Origin: an uncultured Phascolarctobacterium sp.
Lineage (GTDB): Bacteria > Bacillota > Negativicutes > Acidaminococcales > Acidaminococcaceae
Length of the DNA: 7,775 bases
NCBI GenBank assembly: GCA_900551335.1
Contig: URVO01000062.1
Coordinates: forward strand, 1-7,775
Direction: 5' to 3'
This document shows, in pieces, positions 1-4,931 of this stretch (position 1 is the first letter of the stretch; the number at the start of each line of letters is the position of its first letter). The notes beneath the pieces were generated by a model. That model made no database searches, had not been told where the DNA came from, and saw only the letters and a program-made list of their open reading frames with translations. Position numbers and translations under genes: made by a program.

Positions 1-167
1 TGGCCAGTGCCGCCCAAGGTTACGATAGTTACGCGGTCTGCCTCTGCCAATTTTTTGTTCACAATAAGGTTACCCTGCTCCAAGGTGATAATGTCAGGGT
101 TGGATAACACAAGACCTTCTAATAATTCACTTGTCAGATTTTGCGGATTGTTAATGAACTTTTGCAT
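1..167 (-). CDS. DhaK-like dihydroxyacetone kinase subunit, N-terminal 55 codons (cut by left edge)
   Basis: The gene starts at ATG 167-165 behind a strong GGAGG (complement of 175-179) and runs off the left edge. The start MQKFINNP, the following ELLEGLV and the LGGTGH-type loop at residues 51-56 match the N-terminus of DhaK, the subunit that binds dihydroxyacetone and passes phosphate to it from DhaL/DhaM or ATP. The numbering is collinear with E. coli DhaK as I remember it, without gaps: the SGGGSGH loop there falls on TLGGTG(H) here. Two loop positions differ (G51 to L, S54 to T), so it could be a diverged kinase subunit or a DhaQ-type regulatory paralogue. The catalytic His lies outside the window. 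A DhaR-type activator is encoded two genes upstream on the same strand, which supports a Dha assignment. The family call is fairly safe; kinase activity is not shown. Confidence 0.8.
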   Translation of the reverse strand, partial: MQKFINNPQNLTSELLEGLVLSNPDIITLEQGNLIVNKKLAEADRVTIVTLGGTG

Positions 168-188
168 AATGACGCCTCCGATTTTAAT

Positions 189-217
189 TTAATATTTCAC
201 GAAGCAATTGCTTTCAA
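189..217 (-). promoter_or_regulatory. Candidate proximal promoter of the dhaK-like gene
   Basis: Read on the minus strand, TTGAAA (212-217) and TATTAA (189-194) are separated by exactly 17 nt. Transcription would start near 182, just before the GGAGG at 175-179. The -10 is only 4/6 to consensus, as expected for an activator-dependent promoter. A perfect 12-bp palindrome overlaps the -35 element and spacer. Confidence 0.45.
202..213. promoter_or_regulatory. Perfect 12-bp palindrome AAGCAATTGCTT, possible operator
   Basis: AAGCAATTGCTT is its own reverse complement. It covers the edge of the -35 hexamer and much of the spacer of the proximal dhaK-like promoter. This is a natural place for a regulator to bind, but the binding protein is unknown. 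The DhaR-type protein encoded at 3971-2091 is one candidate, by inference only. Confidence 0.35.
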
Positions 218-318
218 GATAAACCTACACTACTTCTGTCATTGCATTAAAGCAAATATCGCTCTCAACAGCCAAACTATTGTCCCAAGCAAAATGCAGT
301 ACACCAAGCATAGTGTTT

Positions 319-337
319 TTTAGCAAGCTTAGCTAAA
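319..337. repeat. Dyad TTTAGC-N7-GCTAAA in the dhaK-like leader
   Basis: TTTAGC (319-324) and GCTAAA (332-337) are perfect inverted arms around a 7-nt loop (AAGCTTA) that itself contains the palindrome AAGCTT. It lies about 25-45 nt downstream of the predicted start of the distal dhaK promoter. It could be an operator or a weak RNA stem; the low GC content argues against a stable hairpin. Confidence 0.25.
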
Positions 338-367
338 GATTTTACCTCCACTACTTTCGTTAAGCTA

Positions 368-396
368 ATTCTAATATTTAACAGTACAAATGTAAA
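368..396 (-). promoter_or_regulatory. Strong candidate distal promoter of the dhaK-like gene
   Basis: On the minus strand, TTTACA (391-396) and TAGAAT (368-373) are separated by exactly 17 nt, each 5/6 to the sigma-70/sigma-A consensus. Predicted start is near 361, giving a leader of about 190 nt before the ATG at 167. It lies just after the M23 terminator (433-462), as expected for an independent unit. The stretch 168-432 otherwise holds the proximal promoter, a 12-bp palindrome, a TTTAGC/GCTAAA dyad and an imperfect direct repeat. I see no convincing gene or known riboswitch consensus there. Confidence 0.55.
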
Positions 397-432
397 GCAT
401 TCGCTAGAAATTTACCTAGGTTGTTCTTAAGC

Positions 433-462
433 AAAAATCCGCCATACCAAAAGGCATGACGG
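433..462 (-). terminator. Intrinsic terminator after the M23 peptidase gene
   Basis: On the minus strand, CCGTCATGCC and GGTATGGCGG pair over 10 bp (two G-U pairs) around a TTTT loop at 439-462, followed by ATTTTT (433-438). It begins 29 nt past the M23 stop codon. It should end the M23 transcript and separate it from the dhaK-like unit. Confidence 0.85.
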
Positions 463-491
463 ACTCTATAAAGACTATCTAACTTATCTAA

Positions 492-1751
492 TTACATCAA
501 CGAAGAAGGATTAACCTGCTCACCATATTTCAGAATCTCAAAATGCAGATGCGGACCGGTGCTGTAGCCAGTGCTGCCTACATAGCCTATAATCTCGCCC
601 TTTTTGACAAAGGAGCCTGCTTCCACTGCCAGACGACTCATATGACCATAGGCTGTTTCATAGCCAAAGTCATGGCTCAAGCGGACATATTTGCCATAGC
701 CGCCATACCAGCCGGACTGCTCCACATAGCCTGCTGCGCTCGCATATACAGGCGTGCCATAATCAACAGCAATATCAATACCCGGATGCCAGTCACGGCC
801 ATAGCCGCTGAACGGATTCGAACGACCGCCAAACGGCGAAGAAATATAACCGCCATCAGTCGGCCATTGGCTCGGCGTAACATCACGACGATAATTTTCG
901 TTTTCAATAGCACCAATCAGCTTTTGCAAATCCTCAGCCTTCGCCTTGGCCTGCAGGCTGATGTTTTTCTCCTGCTCCAGCATGACGTTCACTTCCGACG
1001 CAGAGCCTAAGCTTGCGCCGCCCTTACCTGCATAAACAGAAGCGTCACTTTTCGGCGGCAGCTGCGCACCGCTTTTTTCCATCTGGCTGCGCACCTGGTC
1101 CTCGAGCTTAGACAGATAAGCGAGCTGCTTCTGATTCTTTTCGGCCATCTGCTGCAGCTCCTGAATCTTCTGCGCCTGCTCCTGCTTCGTCTGCTTATAT
1201 TCTGCCAGCTCCTGCTTCTGCGCTTCGTTTTGGATAGCCATATGGCCCAAAACGCCAAGAGCAATGCCAAGAGCTACAATCACAGAGGCAATACCTGTAA
1301 AGGCATATTTGATATGTGCTTTTTTGACATGCTTGCGTGCAACATGCTGTCCATCTGCCGGAACCAGCCAAAAGGTGAAATGCTGATTGCCGCACCAGGC
1401 ATTGCGAACTGCCAGATAGCGGGTACGAACACGGCCGGCCAGCTCAGCAAGCTTAGCCTCCACCTTATTTTTTATATCCAGCACAACATTCAGGGCGCGA
1501 CGCTTATACATCTCTGCCTGAATTTTGGCTACAGCAGCAAGAACTGCTGCTCTTGCTCTGCCTTTTTCCCATAATAATAACAGCTCTCGTCGGCCTAGGG
1601 TATACACCTTTTCTGCCTGCTGCTGTGCTTCTGCCAATAAATTTTTAGCCACAGCCTTAGCCTCAGCTGCGACTGAAGCTGCCTGCTCTTGAAGCTTATT
1701 AAAAACTATCTGCGCTTTTGCTTTGCACTGCTCGATGATGGTTTGCAACAT
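492..1751 (-). CDS. Membrane-anchored M23 (LytM-type) metallopeptidase with a long helical cytosolic N-terminal region
   Basis: A 419-residue protein starting at ATG 1751-1749, 7 nt after AAGGAG (complement of 1759-1764). Residues 1-115 form an Ala/Lys/Gln/Glu-rich, probably all-helical region with no signal peptide. FTFWLVPADG (125-134) resembles the short juxtamembrane motif common in M23 proteins of Firmicutes. One membrane helix spans about 149-173, followed by a coiled coil (about 174-226), a linker, a second helical stretch (about 253-288) and the C-terminal M23 domain. The zinc and catalytic residues are all present: H322 and D326 in HPGID, H370 in AYGH, and H401/H403 in HLH. The domain should therefore be an active peptidoglycan endopeptidase outside the cytoplasmic membrane, or at least a fold-intact LytM domain. 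Tandem promoters upstream and a terminator downstream make it monocistronic. The extra cytosolic helical region is unusual, and its role is unknown. Confidence 0.92.
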   Translation of the reverse strand: MLQTIIEQCKAKAQIVFNKLQEQAASVAAEAKAVAKNLLAEAQQQAEKVYTLGRRELLLLWEKGRARAAVLAAVAKIQAEMYKRRALNVVLDIKNKVEAKLAELAGRVRTRYLAVRNAWCGNQHFTFWLVPADGQHVARKHVKKAHIKYAFTGIASVIVALGIALGVLGHMAIQNEAQKQELAEYKQTKQEQAQKIQELQQMAEKNQKQLAYLSKLEDQVRSQMEKSGAQLPPKSDASVYAGKGGASLGSASEVNVMLEQEKNISLQAKAKAEDLQKLIGAIENENYRRDVTPSQWPTDGGYISSPFGGRSNPFSGYGRDWHPGIDIAVDYGTPVYASAAGYVEQSGWYGGYGKYVRLSHDFGYETAYGHMSRLAVEAGSFVKKGEIIGYVGSTGYSTGPHLHFEILKYGEQVNPSSLM

Positions 1752-1780
1752 AAAAATACTCCTTCATGTGATTAAATGTC

Positions 1781-1809
1781 ATTCTATATGTCTGATTTGC
1801 ACAATTCAA
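1781..1809 (-). promoter_or_regulatory. Candidate proximal promoter of the M23 peptidase gene
   Basis: TTGAAT (1804-1809) and TAGAAT (1781-1786) on the minus strand are separated by 17 nt. The predicted start near 1774 leaves a leader of about 22 nt that includes the AAGGAG ribosome binding site. Confidence 0.55.
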
Positions 1810-1828
1810 GGTTAAATACAACTATTTA

Positions 1829-1857
1829 ATTTTAATACTTTTCTAGCGATAAGTCAA
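1829..1857 (-). promoter_or_regulatory. Candidate distal promoter of the M23 peptidase gene
   Basis: TTGACT (1852-1857) and TAAAAT (1829-1834) on the minus strand, each 5/6 to consensus, are separated by exactly 17 nt. The predicted start is near 1822. It lies 20 nt upstream of the proximal promoter's -35, so the two form a tandem pair. Its hexamers overlap the end of the small candidate ORF 1972-1832. Confidence 0.5.
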
Positions 1858-1972
1858 ATTTTACACGTTCGGGAGATTTTCCCCGGCTTAACGTTCCTGC
1901 ATAGTTTATGTATTTTCTATATAGTCCCGACCACAACATAAATAAAAAATATATTGCTATTAGCACGTGCAT
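1832..1972 (-). CDS. Possible 46-residue membrane protein (doubtful)
   Basis: An ATG at 1972-1970 opens a 46-codon frame ending at TAA 1834-1832. The N-terminal half (MHVLIAIYFLFMLWSGLY) could be one membrane helix, followed by a basic, polar tail. The only ribosome-binding-like element is AGGA about 13 nt upstream, which is too far. The frame lies between the DhaR terminator and the M23 start codon, and the distal M23 promoter falls inside its 3' end. No family is recognised. It could easily be chance reading through AT-rich promoter DNA. Apart from this and the promoters, I see no gene in the 339 bases between 1752 and 2090. Confidence 0.2.
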   Translation of the reverse strand: MHVLIAIYFLFMLWSGLYRKYINYAGTLSRGKSPERVKFDLSLEKY

Positions 1973-2001
1973 TATTACAAATATTTCCTGCTTGTAATAA
2001 T

Positions 2002-2037
2002 AAAAAATCGACGCACTGCCTGCTGACAATGCGTCGA
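2002..2037 (-). terminator. Intrinsic terminator after the DhaR-type gene
   Basis: On the minus strand, TCGACGCATTG and CAGTGCGTCGA form an 11-bp stem (one G-U pair) around an 8-nt loop at 2008-2037, followed by TTTTTT (2002-2007). It lies 53 nt past the DhaR stop codon. On the plus strand no T-run follows the stem, so it acts leftward only. Confidence 0.87.
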
Positions 2038-2090
2038 AAAAGCTCTTCAGAAAAAATTTTCAAGAAAATATAACATTTTTCCTAAGCTGC

Positions 2091-3971
2091 TTATTTATTT
2101 TTTGGTCCCAGACCGTATTTCTTCAGATAGCGATACAGCGTTACACGGCTGACGTCAAGCATCGTCGCCAGCTTGCTGATGTTGCCGCCGGCAGATTTCC
2201 AGGCAGCGATGAAGGCTTCCTTATCATATTTCCAGGAGCGCTCCAGCGTCTTGTCGCCAGGCAGCTTGATGTTTTCCGCTTCGATAATGCTGCCCGGAGT
2301 GTGGAAAAAGGCCTGCTCGATAACGCCTTGCAGCTGCTTGATGTTGCCGGGCCAGCTGCAGGAGAGCAGCAGAGAAACAGCCTCCGGAGAAAGGCGCTTC
2401 TGCGGCAGGTTGTGCTGCGCAGACATCTCCACGAGGATGTGCGCTGCAATAACCTCAATATCCTTCACGCGCTCACGCAGAGGCGGTACGCGCATCGTTG
2501 TATCGAGCACCAGCTCGTACAGCTTACGCGAGAACAAGCCCTTATCAGCCAAACGCTTGAGGTTAGAGTCGCAGGCTGCGATTACGCGCACATCAAACAT
2601 ACGCGGCTTGCCGCCCTTTTCCTTCGAAGGCAGACCGTGCAGCAAAGCTTCAGCCAGCTTGTCGCCCATTTCCGACGGCAGCTTCTCTACCTCGTCGAGG
2701 AACAACGTGCCACCCATAGACAGCTCCAGCTTGCCTGCGGACTGCTGCTCGCCCTCGTTTGTACCGAAGAACTCTGCCTCCAGCTCCTCAATCGGTGCGT
2801 TGCGGCATTTTACAGCAATCAGCGGCGCAGCAGCGCGGGAGCTTGCCTGATGAATACCGTGCGCCAGGCGCTGCTTGCCCGTACCAGGCTCGCCCTGCAA
2901 CAAAATATTGTGGTCAGTTCTTGCTACGCGGCCAGCCTTATGCTGCAGCGCCAAAAACTCGCTCGTTTCGCCCACCATGCTGTACAGGCTGTAGCGGCTG
3001 CTATAGCCTGTTGCATGGGCAATCGTCGTTTTCAAATCCTCGATAGACATGGACAGCACCAATGCGCTCTCCACCTCACTGCCAACCTTAATCGGCATAA
3101 CCGTGGTAATATCCTCATACGTTCTGTCCTGCGTAATCCAGGTAATCTCGCGGCGCTGCGTCGGCACGCCCTTGAGCGCCTTCTTCACAGGAATATGCTC
3201 ATAGTTCAGGAAAACATCCTCCAAGCGGTCGTGCCCGTCCAAACGCTTTCTGCCATTTTCGTTGCAATATTTTACGTCCCCGTTCTTGCCCAGCCAGTAA
3301 ACAGTTACCGGCAGCTGCTCCATCATAATCTGGTTGATGCTCCAGGCCTCCAGCATATTCAGATGCTGCTCGATGGAATACTTCATCGTCAGCAGCAGGC
3401 TCAGCAGCAAATCATAGGGCAGGTCATTCTGATCTAAGGAGAAGAAGGAGATAATGTAACGGATTTTGCCGTTGACGCAGATAGGTGCGCTGCAGGCATC
3501 ACCGCTGTGGCTGTCCTTAATCCACATTTCCGGGCCGAACATCAAGAACGGCACATTATGCTCACGCGCTACGCTGATGCTGGAGGTACCAACATCCTCC
3601 TCCAAGACGCGCATTCCCTGAATATCTTCATAGATACGCTGGAAGAAGGGCATAGCATAATTCTTGATAACATAGCCAGCTTCATCAATCAGCAGCATGC
3701 TCAGGTTATGAATATTAAAATGCTGCTTGCTTTGCTCATACAGGCCATCGACATATTTAACAATGAACTCATGCGTTTTCTGATGCTCGATAATTTCCTC
3801 ACGGCTCAGCTTATTGATTTTCGGCATGGTCTCATGCGGCAGGTTCATCGCACGGCAGCGCTGCCAGCTTTCTGCAACCCAGGGATGCACGTTAGGGTCA
3901 ATAATGCCCTCGTCCATAAACCTTTTGTAGTAAGAAGCTAATTTGTCCTTATTTCTTCTCTCTCTGATCAT
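2091..3971 (-). CDS. dhaR: DhaR/AcoR-type transcriptional activator (GAF-PAS-AAA+-Fis HTH) lacking the GAFTGA motif
   Basis: The frame opens at a TTG (3989), but the GGGGAGGG at 3987-3980 is an ideal ribosome binding site for ATG 3971-3969 (8 nt spacing), so I start there: 626 residues. Residues 28-39 carry the WVAESWQRC motif typical of AcoR/DhaR proteins. A GAF-like sensor follows (about 79-199, with GTSSIS and CSAPI), then a PAS-like domain (about 210-310), an AAA+ domain (about 330-570) with Walker A GEPGTGK (360-366) and Walker B GGTLFLDE (420-427), and a Fis-type helix-turn-helix at the C-terminus (600-621). Where sigma-54 activators have GAFTGA, this protein has GTNEGEQQSAGK, and the usual FRxDLYYRL arginine-finger segment reads FSRKLYELV (480-488). 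From memory, E. coli DhaR has the same losses and activates dhaKLM from a sigma-70 promoter. A DhaK-like gene lies two genes downstream. DhaR is the best call; another AcoR-like regulator is the alternative. Confidence 0.85.
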   Translation of the reverse strand: MIRERRNKDKLASYYKRFMDEGIIDPNVHPWVAESWQRCRAMNLPHETMPKINKLSREEIIEHQKTHEFIVKYVDGLYEQSKQHFNIHNLSMLLIDEAGYVIKNYAMPFFQRIYEDIQGMRVLEEDVGTSSISVAREHNVPFLMFGPEMWIKDSHSGDACSAPICVNGKIRYIISFFSLDQNDLPYDLLLSLLLTMKYSIEQHLNMLEAWSINQIMMEQLPVTVYWLGKNGDVKYCNENGRKRLDGHDRLEDVFLNYEHIPVKKALKGVPTQRREITWITQDRTYEDITTVMPIKVGSEVESALVLSMSIEDLKTTIAHATGYSSRYSLYSMVGETSEFLALQHKAGRVARTDHNILLQGEPGTGKQRLAHGIHQASSRAAAPLIAVKCRNAPIEELEAEFFGTNEGEQQSAGKLELSMGGTLFLDEVEKLPSEMGDKLAEALLHGLPSKEKGGKPRMFDVRVIAACDSNLKRLADKGLFSRKLYELVLDTTMRVPPLRERVKDIEVIAAHILVEMSAQHNLPQKRLSPEAVSLLLSCSWPGNIKQLQGVIEQAFFHTPGSIIEAENIKLPGDKTLERSWKYDKEAFIAAWKSAGGNISKLATMLDVSRVTLYRYLKKYGLGPKNK

Positions 3972-3987
3972 CGTTAGTACCCTCCCC

Positions 3988-4003
3988 AACTGCTCAAGCA
4001 GTT
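3988..4003. repeat. Perfect dyad AACTGCTnnAGCAGTT upstream of the DhaR-type gene
   Basis: Two perfect 7-bp arms around a 2-nt centre lie between the NlpC/P60 stop codon and the DhaR ribosome binding site, directly touching the GGGGAGGG. On the minus strand it is followed by G residues, so it is not a leftward terminator. On the plus strand it is followed by ATCTTTTTT, which is terminator-like, but no plus-strand gene ends here. A DNA operator for autoregulation, or an RNA hairpin next to the ribosome binding site, are both possible. Confidence 0.5.
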
Positions 4004-4010
4004 ATCTTTT

Positions 4011-4904
4011 TTATATCTCTCCATTCGTTACGAGTACGCGCCGCGCACCGTAATAACGAGTCTTCCAATACTCATCCTTTAATGACGACAGAATTACGCC
4101 CTTAGAAGAGGACGCACTCCAAAACTGCCCGGAACCGGCATAAATGCCTACGTGAGAGGCTCCGGGAAGATAGGTCGTGAAAAATACCAGATCGCCGGGG
4201 CGCAGTTGTCTTTGCGTCACAAACACGCCCTTGAGCGCCTGCTCGTCTGCCAAACGCGGCAGCGCAGCCTTGCAGTCCTTAAAGACATACTGCACATAGC
4301 CGGAGCAGTCAAAGCCCTTCGGCGTTGTGCCGCCAAAGACGTAGGGAACGCCCTTATACTTGGCTGCCCTGCTGACGATATCCTTGCCCTGCACCTTCTG
4401 AATGCCTTCCTTTTGCGTAAAGGCCTCCCAGGTCAGCTTGCGGTAGGTCACATCATCCAGCTCGCCGTGCGCCTTAAGGCTGTGCTTTTTCTGAAAGCTT
4501 TTCAGCGCATCGGTCGTCGCCTGCGTCATTTTGCCGCTGGGACGCTCGTCGCTAAAGCCCAGCACGTTCAGCTTCTGCTGTGCAACCTTCAGCCGCCAGT
4601 TGCTCTGCTGCACCGTAGTCTTCTGCTTATCCTGTTTTTTCTCCTGCTTTGGCACAGCAGTCTTTTTTGCTGCTTTGGCAGACTTCTCCTTTTTGGCTTT
4701 AGCAGGCTTGGCCGTCTGCGCCTGCGGCGCAGCGGCGACAGGCTTCACCTCGCTGCTTACGGCAGACGCAGGCTTTTGCACCGTCGTCTGCTTATGCGGC
4801 TTGTTGCTTACTATCGTATTGCCATAAGCCTGCTCCTGCGCCTGAGCCAGCGTCGAGCCGGCCAGCACCGCGCAGGTCAGCAGCACTGTCAGACCTTTTT
4901 TCAT
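4011..4904 (-). CDS. Secreted NlpC/P60 cell-wall hydrolase with an N-terminal peptidoglycan-binding domain
   Basis: Three starts are possible in one frame: GTG 4913, ATG 4910 and ATG 4904. I chose ATG 4904 because it gives a clean signal peptide (MKKGLTVLL...LAGSTLAQA) and stands 8 nt after a weak GAG. The 297-residue protein has a signal peptide (about 1-22), a Lys/Ala/Gln-rich linker to about residue 100, a PG_binding_1-type domain (about 104-158) and an NlpC/P60 domain (about 175-293). The catalytic Cys is C200 in FDCSGY and the catalytic His is H251 in HVGIY. The C-terminal region closely resembles E. coli MepS (from memory), which cuts meso-DAP peptide cross-links. The third catalytic residue, His in MepS, is Ser here (S263 in FWSASSS). 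The gene starts 27 nt after the radical SAM stop and ends 39 nt before the DhaR start, so co-transcription is likely. A TATAAT (complement of 4935-4940) overlaps the upstream gene's end but has no good -35. Confidence 0.9.
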   Translation of the reverse strand: MKKGLTVLLTCAVLAGSTLAQAQEQAYGNTIVSNKPHKQTTVQKPASAVSSEVKPVAAAPQAQTAKPAKAKKEKSAKAAKKTAVPKQEKKQDKQKTTVQQSNWRLKVAQQKLNVLGFSDERPSGKMTQATTDALKSFQKKHSLKAHGELDDVTYRKLTWEAFTQKEGIQKVQGKDIVSRAAKYKGVPYVFGGTTPKGFDCSGYVQYVFKDCKAALPRLADEQALKGVFVTQRQLRPGDLVFFTTYLPGASHVGIYAGSGQFWSASSSKGVILSSLKDEYWKTRYYGARRVLVTNGEI

Positions 4905-4931
4905 CGTCATCACTCAGCTTTTTGCTAAATT

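Noticed and set aside
299..321. Plus-strand terminator-like ACAC...GTGT followed by TTTTTT
   Set aside because: The stem is only 4-5 bp with a mismatch, and no plus-strand gene ends there.
141..323. 60-codon plus-strand frame between the dhaK-like and M23 genes
   Set aside because: It starts inside the dhaK-like gene on the opposite strand, lacks a ribosome binding site and crosses the dhaK promoters.
168..432. A sigma-54 (-24/-12) promoter before the dhaK-like gene
   Set aside because: I scanned the minus strand for GG-N10-GC in a TGGC...TTGC context and found only off-spacing partial matches.
543..1010. 155-codon plus-strand frame opposite the M23 domain
   Set aside because: It lies opposite the conserved M23 catalytic domain, has no recognisable motif, and is rich in residues expected from reading the antisense of Gly/Ala codons.
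1973..2029. TTG-started extension of the small frame 1972-1832
   Set aside because: The TTG lies within the terminator stem (2008-2037) and has no ribosome binding site.
2301..3437. 378-codon plus-strand open frame antisense to the DhaR-type gene
   Set aside because: It lies wholly within the DhaR coding region, gives a Gln/Arg/Leu-rich low-complexity product with no recognisable domain, and the DhaR frame has clear motifs throughout.
3972..3989. TTG start six codons upstream for the DhaR-type protein
   Set aside because: Those codons are the ribosome binding site itself (GGGGAGGG) for ATG 3971.
4152..4928. 258-codon plus-strand Leu/Arg-rich frame opposite the NlpC/P60 gene
   Set aside because: Long runs of Leu and Arg are the antisense image of Lys/Ala/Gln-rich linker codons; there is no domain and the opposite strand is clearly coding.
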